Assembly: GCA_964429575.1 (NCBI GenBank)
Contig: CAYSCX010000001.1
Coordinates: forward strand, 124,001-188,000
Source: CAYSCX01 sp964429575
GTDB taxonomy: Bacteria > Desulfobacterota > Binatia > Binatales > Binataceae
Direction: 5' to 3'
Length of the DNA stretch: 64,000 nucleotides
Part shown: one piece after another, positions 43,622-50,907 of the stretch
How positions within the stretch are numbered: the stretch's first letter is position 1
How the letters are laid out: each line of letters opens with the position of its first letter
Notes under the pieces: model-generated
What the model was told of the DNA's origin: nothing
The model's database searches: none
The model's input: only the letters and a program-made list of their open reading frames with translations
Made by a program: the position numbers and the translations under genes

Positions 43622-44875
43622 TCACTCCACCTTCTCAAAATCAATCGCCAGCACCGTCGCAAACGGATCAATCATCTCCTCCGGAACCAACACCTCGATC
43701 TCCCCCACCGGGTCCGGATTCAAATACTCCGCCGCGCCAATCCTCCTCCGAAACTTGATCTCCTTCCCTCTGGCCGTGAGCACCGACACCGACTTCACAC
43801 GCTTCACATGAATTCCCCGCACCGCAACGCCCTCATATGGCCGCATCATCAGATGCGCGTACACGCGATCGCCGCGCCGAGTGGACGGCCCGTAGAACTG
43901 CCACGGCTCTAACCCCGCGCGGGTCCCCACGATGCTCTCGGCGGCACCGCGCTCCATCCACGACGCGATCCCCTCGAGCCTCTCTATCTGCTCCGGCGGC
44001 AGGGCGCCGTCCCCGCGCGGCGAAATGTTGAGCAACAGGTTCCCGCCCTTGCCCGCGACTTCCGCGAGCGTCCGCGCGAGCGCACCTGCCGACTTGTAAC
44101 GCATATCCGATGGGTTCCAGCCCCAGCTTTCGTTCATCGTCATGCAGCTCTCCCAGGTGCGCTCGGGCGCGCGCGGCGGCACCGCCTGCTCCGGCGTTTG
44201 ATAGTCGCCGAATCCCGGCAGACGGTCATTGATGATGATCTCCGCCTGTAGCGAGTGGATCATCTCGACCAGTTCCTTCGCTTTCCACTCCTGGGGCGTT
44301 CGCTCCCAGCCGCCGTCGAACCACAGCACGTCGATCTTCCCGTAGTTCGTCAGCAACTCCCGAATTTGCGCGAACATGAAATTGATGAACCGCTCCCATT
44401 GCTCCGGCGTCGAGCGCCGCCACTGTCCCCAGCGGTACGGCTTGTCAGCTTCGGTGAATCGGGGGTAGTCGGGATGGTGCCAATCGATCAGCGAGTAATA
44501 GATTCCGGCGCGGAGTCCCTCGGCGCGAAATGCGTCGAGAGTTTCGCGCAACGTGTCGCGCTTGAACTCAGTGTTCTTGATCGACCAGTCATTTTCGCGC
44601 GTGTGGTACATCGCGAAACCGTCGTGATGCTTGCTGGTGACGACCGCGTATTGCATCCCCGCGCGCCGCGCGAGCCTCGCCCATACCTTCGGATTGAAGT
44701 TGACCGGATTAAGCTCGCGCGCGGCGGCGAAGTATTCCTCCATGCCGACTTTCTGAAAATTTCCGAGCCCCGCGATACCGCCGACCAGCGGCCACGAAAG
44801 CTCCCAACCGTGAACGCTCGCGATTCCCCAATGAACGAACAGGCCGAAACGTGCGGTGTCGAACCATCCTTCCAT
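43622..44875 (-). CDS. Alpha-L-fucosidase (GH29)
   Basis: 417-residue GH29 glycosidase with RFGLFVHWGIASVHGWE near the N terminus, VTSKHHDGFAMYHT, and the nucleophile segment KIDVLWFDGGWERT (Asp). LLLNISPRGDGALPPEQ and a small C-terminal beta domain follow. It would release alpha-L-fucose with retention. No signal peptide is visible, so a cytoplasmic location is likely, unless a start further upstream is used. No fucose catabolism genes are adjacent. Confidence 0.9.
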   Translation of the reverse strand: MEGWFDTARFGLFVHWGIASVHGWELSWPLVGGIAGLGNFQKVGMEEYFAAARELNPVNFNPKVWARLARRAGMQYAVVTSKHHDGFAMYHTRENDWSIKNTEFKRDTLRETLDAFRAEGLRAGIYYSLIDWHHPDYPRFTEADKPYRWGQWRRSTPEQWERFINFMFAQIRELLTNYGKIDVLWFDGGWERTPQEWKAKELVEMIHSLQAEIIINDRLPGFGDYQTPEQAVPPRAPERTWESCMTMNESWGWNPSDMRYKSAGALARTLAEVAGKGGNLLLNISPRGDGALPPEQIERLEGIASWMERGAAESIVGTRAGLEPWQFYGPSTRRGDRVYAHLMMRPYEGVAVRGIHVKRVKSVSVLTARGKEIKFRRRIGAAEYLNPDPVGEIEVLVPEEMIDPFATVLAIDFEKVE

Positions 44876-45208
44876 GCGGGCGATTCTCGCCGCCGCGCCG
44901 CAAGTTGTCCAACGGCCCGCTCACGGACCCGACTCGGCTTGCTCCCGCCTCTGCGTGACCTGGGAGAGGCCGCCCGCTGGCGAAGCCGGAACGCGGGAGA
45001 GGGCGCCTTCGCGCATCCTCCAATTAGCTGTCCTGAGCGCAGCGAAGGGATCGAAGCATACGCTCGATATCACGCCGCGATTTCGCCCCGCCCGCGGAAA
45101 CTCCCGTCCCTCCGCCTCCCGGGCATTGGGCAGCGCGGCAGTCCATGGTATGTCAATCGAGGGGCCGATCAGTTTTTCTCGCTGGCGTACTCGCCGGAGG
45201 AGACGCGC
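44876..45208. other. Divergent intergenic region
   Basis: 333 bp between divergent GH29 and LLM oxidoreductase genes. No gene, RNA or clear promoter was recognised. It contains one dispersed repeat of the CCTGAGCGCAGCGAAGGG type at 45031-45050 and the ribosome site of the LLM gene (GGAGGAG at 45196-45202). Confidence 0.5.
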
Positions 45209-46471
45209 ATGAAAATCTCGATGTTCCACCTGATGCCGTACCGCGACCTGGCGGCGGACTTTCAGCAAAAGTACCACTCCGTCTGGGTCGATCCTCCCTA
45301 CGCGGAAATCGCCGACTCCCGCAAAATCGGCCAGTACTACAACTGGACGCTCGATGAGCTTCTCCACGCCGCGAAACTCGGCATCGACGGCATCTGCACC
45401 AACGAGCATCATCAAAACGCCTACGGCTTCATGCCGAACCCAAACTTGATGGGCTCGATCCTCGCGCGCCTCACCAACGACCGCGAAGTCGCCGTGGTGC
45501 AGATGGGCTCGACGCTCCCGACCTCGAACCCCCCCGTCCGAGTCGCCGAAGAGTACGGCATGATCGACTGCATCAGCGGAGGCCGCCTGATCGCCGGCAT
45601 GCCGCTGGGCACCTCGATGGACGTCAACCTCTGCTACGGAATCTCACCCGTCGAGCAGCGCGAGCGCTTCTACGAGGCGCACGATCTCATTCTGAAAGCG
45701 TGGCAGGCCAAGGAAGTTTTCGCGTGGAACGGCAAGTACTTCAAACTGCCGATGGTCAACCCGTGGCCGCGCCCCATCCAGCAGCCGCATCCGCCGATTT
45801 GGATTCCCGGCAGCGGCAGCCTCAGCACCTGGGACTTCACCGCGAAGCACGGCCATTGCTACTGCTTCCTTTCCTACTGGGGCAACAATTTCGGCAAGAA
45901 GGTGATGGACGGGTTCTGGGAATTCGTTGACAAGAGCAACATCGATCCGAACCCGTTCCGCGCCGGATTCTTGCAGTTGGTGACGGTTTCGGAAACCGAC
46001 GCGCAGGCGGAGAAGGATTACTACCAGCACATCCGCTATTTTTACGACAAATGTCTCCACATCCTGCCCGAGTATTTCCCGGTGCCGGGTCACCAGGACT
46101 ACCGGAGCCTCGTGAACTCCGAAAAGAACTTAAACCCGATGCTGAACGACCTGATGGCGAAGATCCCGGACTGGAAATACAAGGATTTCGTCGACAATCA
46201 GTTTGTAATCTCGGGCGGACCCGAGAGCGTGCGCCAGCAGTTGATGGAAGCCGTCAAGAAGCTGCGCGTCGGCAACCTGATGGTGCTGCTGCACATCGGG
46301 TCGATGCCGCACGAATTAACGATGAAAAACGTCGAGCTGTTCTGCCGCGAGGTGTTCCCGCACTTCCGCCACGTCTGGGAGGAAGAGTGGGACAACAAGT
46401 GGTGGCCCGAGCGGCTCAAGACAAACGGCAAGACCGCCGGCGCGGACAAGCGCGCCGCAGTGCACGTCTGA
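45209..46471 (+). CDS. LLM-class flavin-dependent monooxygenase
   Basis: 420-residue luciferase-like monooxygenase. It starts MKISMFHLMPYRDL and has GIDGICTNEHHQNAYGFMPNP, AEEYGMIDCISGGRLIAG and HPPIWIPGSGS. Its length and NEHHQ motif point to the bacterial-luciferase-like alkane or xenobiotic monooxygenase branch and away from the F420 branch seen at 32103. ATG 45209 has GGAGGAG 7 nt upstream; the long open frame before it is antisense to GH29. It is followed by an alpha/beta hydrolase gene, suggesting an oxidise-then-hydrolyse pathway. Confidence 0.88.
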   Translation: MKISMFHLMPYRDLAADFQQKYHSVWVDPPYAEIADSRKIGQYYNWTLDELLHAAKLGIDGICTNEHHQNAYGFMPNPNLMGSILARLTNDREVAVVQMGSTLPTSNPPVRVAEEYGMIDCISGGRLIAGMPLGTSMDVNLCYGISPVEQRERFYEAHDLILKAWQAKEVFAWNGKYFKLPMVNPWPRPIQQPHPPIWIPGSGSLSTWDFTAKHGHCYCFLSYWGNNFGKKVMDGFWEFVDKSNIDPNPFRAGFLQLVTVSETDAQAEKDYYQHIRYFYDKCLHILPEYFPVPGHQDYRSLVNSEKNLNPMLNDLMAKIPDWKYKDFVDNQFVISGGPESVRQQLMEAVKKLRVGNLMVLLHIGSMPHELTMKNVELFCREVFPHFRHVWEEEWDNKWWPERLKTNGKTAGADKRAAVHV

Positions 46472-46567
46472 GCGGTTCGCCAAAGCCGAATTCGATAATG
46501 CCGCTGCAGGCCGGCATCGCACGCCGGCCCGCAGTCGCGCAAACCCGGCGGAAAGGTCGCTCGAGTT

Positions 46568-47350
46568 ATGGCGCCAGTTAAAGAACAGACCCTGAGTCTT
46601 TGGGGCAATCAGGTTAAACCCCGCGTGATGGTCGCCGGCAGCGGTCCGCCGCTGGTCTATTTTCACGGCGGCATGGGACTTCACTGGGGCGAATTCCTCG
46701 ACACGCTCGCCAAAGACTTCACGGTCTACGCGCCTGAGTTTCCGGGCACCACGCCCGGCGACCAGGATGCGCTTCGCGCGCTCGACGATTGGTGGGACGT
46801 TGTCCTCTATCACTACGAAATGTTTGACGCGTTGAAGTTGAACGCGCCCGCCGTGGTCGGTCATGGGTTCGGCGCGATGCTCGCGGCGGAGGTCGCCGCG
46901 ACCGACCCCGCGCGGGCCCGCAAGCTGGTGCTGATGAGCGCGATGGGTCTTTGGCGCGACGACACTCCGATTCGCAACTACATCGTGACGCCGCAGCCAG
47001 AGTTGGCGCCGCTAATCTTCATGAACCCCGATCATCCGATGCGCTCCAAGTTGTTCCCGGACCTGAACGACGTCGATTCGGTGATCAAGTTCAAGTGGAC
47101 GCTCGCGTGCGTTGCCAAGTTCATCTGGCCGATTCCCGACAAGGGACTGAAGAAGCGGCTCGGCCGCATCAAGGCGCCGACGCTTATCGTGTGGGGCAAG
47201 CAAGACAAGCTGATTCCGCCGGTCTATGCGAACGAGTTCGCAAGCCGCATCAAGGGCGCCAAAGTAGAACTAATCGACGGCGCGTCGCATATGCTTGAGA
47301 TCGAAAACACCGCGGCGGTTGCGAAAGCGGTCACAAATTTTCTGAAGTAA
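46568..47350 (+). CDS. Alpha/beta-hydrolase-fold protein lacking the nucleophile Ser
   Basis: 260 residues of alpha/beta-hydrolase type: VYFHGGMGLHWGE (oxyanion region), VVGHGFGAMLAAEVA (elbow), a cap, TLIVWGKQDKLIPP (acid Asp) and DGASHMLEIE (His). The elbow reads G-H-Gly100-F-G, so the canonical Ser of GHSxG is Gly. The triad Asp and His remain. It may be catalytically silent, use another residue, or act as a binding protein. It lies 96 bp after the LLM monooxygenase on the same strand. Confidence 0.82.
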   Translation: MAPVKEQTLSLWGNQVKPRVMVAGSGPPLVYFHGGMGLHWGEFLDTLAKDFTVYAPEFPGTTPGDQDALRALDDWWDVVLYHYEMFDALKLNAPAVVGHGFGAMLAAEVAATDPARARKLVLMSAMGLWRDDTPIRNYIVTPQPELAPLIFMNPDHPMRSKLFPDLNDVDSVIKFKWTLACVAKFIWPIPDKGLKKRLGRIKAPTLIVWGKQDKLIPPVYANEFASRIKGAKVELIDGASHMLEIENTAAVAKAVTNFLK

Positions 47351-47382
47351 GGCGCCGGGCTCGCAACCGCGGCGCGAACGAA

Positions 47383-47961
47383 ATGAGGCAACTCGCAATG
47401 ATATTGCACGTGTCGAGAATTCTATCGTTTACGCTGATCGCGCTGTTGCTCGGGTCCGCGCCCGCATGCAGCCGCGCGCCGGAGGGACTACCACTGAGAA
47501 ACACCGGCCAATACGCAACGATCCAGACTGAACACGGCAACATCGTGATCGAGCTCTATCCCAAGGTCGCACCGCAAAGCGTCGAGAACTTCGGCAAGCT
47601 TGTAAAGAAGGGCTTCTACGACGGCCTCACCTTCCATCGGGTCGAGCCGCGCTTCGTCGTGCAGGGCGGCGATCCCGATGGTACCGGCGCGGGCGGTCCC
47701 GGCTACGACATCCCGGGCGAACTCAGCCAGACCGAGAAACACCTGCGCGGCACGGTCGCGATGGCTCGCAAGGGCGACGAGGTGAATCCCGAGCGCCGGT
47801 CGAGCGGCAGCCAGTTCTACATTTGTCTGGAACCGGCCCCGTTTCTCGACACGAAATACACCATCTTCGGCGGCGTCGTGAGCGGGATGGAAGTGGCCGA
47901 TAAGATCCGGCGCGGCGATCAGATTAAGAAGATCACGCTCAGCGACAAGCCCCCCAATTAG
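47383..47961 (+). CDS. Cyclophilin-type peptidyl-prolyl isomerase, exported
   Basis: 192-residue cyclophilin. A signal segment (ILSFTLIALLLGSAPACSR) contains a possible lipoprotein Cys at about residue 29. The isomerase domain has ELYPKVAPQSVENFGKLVKKGFYDGLTFHRV, FVVQGGDPDGTG, GSQFYICLEPAPFLD and YTIFGGVVSGM, including the catalytic Arg in FHRV. It would assist folding of periplasmic proteins. ATG 47383 or 47398 is possible. Confidence 0.92.
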   Translation: MRQLAMILHVSRILSFTLIALLLGSAPACSRAPEGLPLRNTGQYATIQTEHGNIVIELYPKVAPQSVENFGKLVKKGFYDGLTFHRVEPRFVVQGGDPDGTGAGGPGYDIPGELSQTEKHLRGTVAMARKGDEVNPERRSSGSQFYICLEPAPFLDTKYTIFGGVVSGMEVADKIRRGDQIKKITLSDKPPN

Positions 47962-47977
47962 GCCCGGTGCCGCGCCG

Positions 47978-48703
47978 ATGCGCAAACGAAGCGGGCGCCG
48001 TCGCGGGCCCTACTTCTCGCTCGACATCCATCTGCACACCATCCGGGGCAGCTCGGACTCCAATCTTGCGCCCCGCGACCTGGTCGAGCGCGCGCGTGAA
48101 ATCGGCATCTCGGCGATTTGCATCACCGAGCATGACAACATGTGGGAGGTGCGCGAACTCGAAGAACTCGCGCGCGGCTCCGGCGTGGTATTCATCCGCG
48201 GCATGGAAGTCACCACCGACATGGGCCATATCGGCGCGTTCGGCCTCGACCGCTATGTCGGCGGAATTTACAAGCTCGAGGCGCTTCGGCGCGTCGTCGA
48301 TGAAGCCGGCGGCATTTTGATAGCGAATCACCCCTTCCGCTACCGCCTCGATGAGCGCTTTTCCTTCATAAATCCGGACCATGAAACCATCGACCAGGCG
48401 CATCCCGAGCGCGCCGCGAAGCTGCCCCTGTTTCAGATGGTCGATGCGGTCGAGGTGCTCAACGGCGCGTGCTCCGATGAGGAGAACCTGTTCGCGCTGA
48501 AAGTAGCGCGGCATCTGGGGCTCGCGGAGGTGGCTGGCTCTGATTCGCACTCGGCGGGGTCGGTCGGATGCGTGAGCACCATTCTCGACGCGCCGATCAG
48601 CGACGTGCGCGGGCTGATCGATGCGATCAAGGCGCGCCGCTCTCGCGCAGGACGTGGATTGCTGAAGAACGCGCTGCGCCCGTTCGAGTTGCCGGCGAGG
48701 TAG
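47978..48703 (+). CDS. PHP-domain phosphoesterase
   Basis: 241-residue PHP-fold metal hydrolase. Metal-binding motifs are visible in order: DIHLHTIRGSSDS, ITEHDNMWE, GMEVTTDMGHIGAFG, ANHPFRYRL and GSDSHSAGSVG. These proteins act as phosphodiesterases or nucleoside phosphate phosphatases; the substrate is unknown here. It begins 16 bp after the cyclophilin gene. The IS1595-type element has inserted about 60 bp beyond its end. Confidence 0.87.
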   Translation: MRKRSGRRRGPYFSLDIHLHTIRGSSDSNLAPRDLVERAREIGISAICITEHDNMWEVRELEELARGSGVVFIRGMEVTTDMGHIGAFGLDRYVGGIYKLEALRRVVDEAGGILIANHPFRYRLDERFSFINPDHETIDQAHPERAAKLPLFQMVDAVEVLNGACSDEENLFALKVARHLGLAEVAGSDSHSAGSVGCVSTILDAPISDVRGLIDAIKARRSRAGRGLLKNALRPFELPAR

Positions 48704-48765
48704 AGGGAGGCGTGCCCTCTCCCGCCGATTACCTGAATCAGTTCAGGGCTGAACTACTTCACGGA

Positions 48766-48799
48766 TGAACTAGTTGGCGATTATGCCGTACTTGACGAG
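48766..48799 (+). repeat. Left terminal inverted repeat of the IS1595-type element
   Basis: 34 bp, perfect match to the reverse complement of 50515-50548. Just outside it a 7-bp palindrome AGTTCAG/CTGAACT (48740-48755) resembles the repeat tip and could be a relic of an earlier insertion. Confidence 0.88.
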
Positions 48800-48856
48800 T
48801 AGGGGTCCGGCAGGCGACAATCCGCCGACTGGTTCGATAGAACTGGTCAGGCGGAG

Positions 48857-49360
48857 GTGCGCATGGAGAGAGAAGACCTTGCAATGTTCGGGAGCGGAGG
48901 CTTCGGGGCAATGATCGGTCTGGGAGCAATCTATGTCTCGCTATTTCCGCCAACTGGTCGAGCAAGATGGTTGTGGCTAGGAGTCTTTGTTTTACTCACA
49001 TTCGGGTTCATTTGGACGATGTTCACTCAGATCAGGTCGAACGCCAGAGCGCGTGCGAAAGCTAATGATGAATTTAAGAAAGCTCTAATGGGCATTCCCA
49101 TCGAGGTGCGGCAAGGAATCAACGAGGGTCTTGTCGAAATAGGTCAGTTACGGCAACAAAACAAACAATTGCGAGGGGAGATTGAACATCTTCGCTTGCA
49201 TCCAGAAAAGTCTGGTACGCCACCCATCATTCAAATGCCACCTCAGGTTCCGGGAAGTCGGCACTTGCGAATGATCGCAGAGGCGATAGCCACCGCGTCT
49301 GGACATGCCACTGTCAAAGGCGTTGGAGCAACCGTTGAATCAGACAAAAAAGATGATTAA
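48857..49360 (+). CDS. Passenger membrane/coiled-coil protein of the IS1595-type element
   Basis: 167 residues. Two membrane helices occur at the N terminus (FGAMIGLGAIYVSLF and WLWLGVFVLLTFGFIWTMF). A charged coiled-coil region follows (ARAKANDEFKKAL to RQQNKQLRGEIEHLRL). The tail is Lys/Asp-rich. No family recognised. Its composition is AT-richer than the flanking chromosome. It points toward the transposase and its stop overlaps the convergent Cys-rich frame in TTAA. Passenger genes are known in IS1595-group elements; the role of this one is unknown. Confidence 0.75.
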   Translation: MRMEREDLAMFGSGGFGAMIGLGAIYVSLFPPTGRARWLWLGVFVLLTFGFIWTMFTQIRSNARARAKANDEFKKALMGIPIEVRQGINEGLVEIGQLRQQNKQLRGEIEHLRLHPEKSGTPPIIQMPPQVPGSRHLRMIAEAIATASGHATVKGVGATVESDKKDD

Positions 49361-49488
49361 CTCCGCGCAGGTTTGGCGGATTCTGATTTCTTCTTTCTTC
49401 GCCTCATCGCGCGGTAGTGAGGATGTGTTTTGAGATGGTAGTCGCCGCACGGACGGCAATAGAAGTGCAGAATCTTCTGCTTATACAT
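49357..49488 (-). CDS. Small Cys/His-rich frame behind the IS1595 transposase
   Basis: 43 codons from ATG 49486-49488: MYKQKILHFYCRPCGDYHLK, then a His/Tyr/Arg/Lys-rich tail. It has a CxxC and several His, as in zinc ribbons. The same frame is open upstream to the transposase TGA at 49573 and there encodes FCIAGPARRCNCTCDFRGRD, adding four more Cys. It could be a separate peptide, or an extension reached by readthrough. The convergent TTAA overlap with the passenger stop supports a real, compact gene. Confidence 0.45.
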   Translation of the reverse strand: MYKQKILHFYCRPCGDYHLKTHPHYRAMRRRKKKSESAKPARS

Positions 49489-49572
49489 GGCGTCGCGCCC
49501 TCGGAAATCGCAGGTGCAGTTGCACCGGCGCGCTGGTCCCGCGATGCAGAAGCGCCCGCCAGTTCGGACGCC

Positions 49573-50505
49573 TCAGCATCCCGCTACCGCCGATCCGAAA
49601 ATGTCGGGATTGCGCCGGTTATTGTGGCGGAACTGAAATTCCGCGAGATACAGCGGCAGGTATTTCTTGCTCACCTTGTGGTAGGTGCCCACGACGCCGC
49701 GCTTCAGAAGCGACCAGAAGCCCTCAATCGTGTTCGTATGTACGTTCCCGCGCACCCATTCCTCTGCCTTATGATCGACCGTCTCATGCGGATAGCCGAG
49801 TTTGCGCAATCGCCGGTAGCCCGCTGCTTCATCGGTCGAAACGAGGCTCACGCGATCAGAGACCGCTTCGCGGACAAACTTTTCATAGGTTGGCTGATCG
49901 GCGTGCTCCACCATGCGCGCGACTACGTTCCCCTTACGAGAAATCGCGCCGATTACCGGAATCTTGCCGCGCTGCCCCCAACCGTGCGGGTCTTTCTTGT
50001 CCTTGTGCTGATAGCGCCGCTTCCCGCCGATGTAGGTCTCATCGACTTCCACGATTCCCATCAACTGGCGGAAATCAGGATCGTTCATTCCGGCCCGGAG
50101 CCGATGGCACATATACCAAGCGGTCCGGTAGGAGCCGGAACCGATCATGCGGTGAATCTGCAATGCGCTGATGCCCTTCTTGCTTGTCAGCATCAGGTGC
50201 AGAACCTTGAACCAAGTCCGCAGCGGGTAGTTCGTGTTCTCGAAGATCGTGCCGACATAGACCGAGAAGCGATAAGGATGCGGGCCACACTTGTGGCACT
50301 CCCAACTCCACGGGCGCTTCGCCTTGTACAGCTTTTCGTTGCCGCAGCGCGGGCATCGCGGGCCGTTGGGCCAGCGACGCTGCATCAGGTACGCCTTGCA
50401 GGAATCTTCATCGGGAAACATCCGGTCGAAGTCGCCAAACGTCATCTGCCGGACTGTTTTGGGTTCCGCCTTCTTGTAACTGTCCATGTCCGCAATATAG
50501 CGCAT
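49573..50505 (-). CDS. IS1595-family transposase
   Basis: 310-residue transposase. An N-terminal zinc ribbon reads CPRCGNEKLY...WECHKCG (two CxxC, about residues 51-76). The DDE domain follows: VEVDETYIGGK (first Asp), VSTDEAAGYRRL (second Asp) and HTNTIEGFWSLLKRG (Glu with the Asn of this family). This order is diagnostic of the zinc-ribbon plus ISXO2-like DDE family. ATG 50505 or 50487 are possible starts. The gene appears intact, so the element could be active. Confidence 0.92.
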   Translation of the reverse strand: MRYIADMDSYKKAEPKTVRQMTFGDFDRMFPDEDSCKAYLMQRRWPNGPRCPRCGNEKLYKAKRPWSWECHKCGPHPYRFSVYVGTIFENTNYPLRTWFKVLHLMLTSKKGISALQIHRMIGSGSYRTAWYMCHRLRAGMNDPDFRQLMGIVEVDETYIGGKRRYQHKDKKDPHGWGQRGKIPVIGAISRKGNVVARMVEHADQPTYEKFVREAVSDRVSLVSTDEAAGYRRLRKLGYPHETVDHKAEEWVRGNVHTNTIEGFWSLLKRGVVGTYHKVSKKYLPLYLAEFQFRHNNRRNPDIFGSAVAGC

Positions 50506-50514
50506 TCCTTGCGT

Positions 50515-50548
50515 CTCGTCAAGTACGGCATAATCGCCAACTAGTTCA
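50515..50548 (-). repeat. Right terminal inverted repeat of the IS1595-type element
   Basis: 34-bp reverse complement of 48766-48799, ending CAACTAGTTCA. Confidence 0.88.
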
Positions 50549-50907
50549 GCCTTAACGTCTCAGCCCCGCCACGCACATAATCCCGCGGGCCTTCTCGTCG
50601 TGAATCCGGAAGCCAACACCGTGAAAAAGTTTTTTTGCGAAACGAACCCTCGCGCCTTGCCGGCTAAACCCCATGATTTTCCGCGACATTTCCGCATTTC
50701 AGGCGAAGGATTCGTGTGCACGGTAACCCATTTTCGACGCACTTCGCGCGCTCTTCGGGCCACATTCAGCCCCTTCGATAGGCTCAGGGCAGGCTCTCTC
50801 CTGGAGGAGAGGTTCTGCAAGCGGGAAGCGTAATCAGGCGGGTTCGGTTGAGGCAGATCAAGCGCGTGGGATAACATTTTCGCGCGCACGCAGCGGCTTT
50901 TCCCAAC
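50549..50907. other. Intergenic region upstream of ptsP
   Basis: 359 bp. No gene recognised. It holds an inverted copy of the dispersed repeat (CCCTTCGATAGGCTCAGGGC) at 50771-50793 and must contain the ptsP promoter, for which I see no convincing -35/-10 pair. Confidence 0.45.

Larger units (their letters stand above)
48766..50548. mobile_element. IS1595-family insertion sequence with passenger genes
   Basis: 1783-bp element bounded by perfect 34-bp inverted repeats. The left end reads TGAACTAGTTGGCGATTATG (48766 onward, continuing to 48799) and the right end is its reverse complement, ending at 50548. It carries a transposase on the minus strand, a small Cys-rich frame behind it, and a convergent passenger gene. 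No clean 8-bp target duplication is visible next to the repeats. Base composition of the left part is AT-richer than the host genes. Confidence 0.88.

Noticed and set aside
44255..45208. Long open extension in front of the LLM monooxygenase
   Set aside because: It is antisense to the GH29 gene and has no family sequence; the LLM fold begins at ATG 45209 with a good ribosome site.
49417..50544. 375-codon plus-strand frame opposite the transposase
   Set aside because: Shadow of the IS1595 transposase; the zinc ribbon and DDE motifs are on the minus strand.
48755..50556. 8-bp target duplication of the IS1595-type element
   Set aside because: Bases beside the inverted repeats (TTCACGGA left, GCCTTAAC right) do not match, whichever repeat end is assumed.
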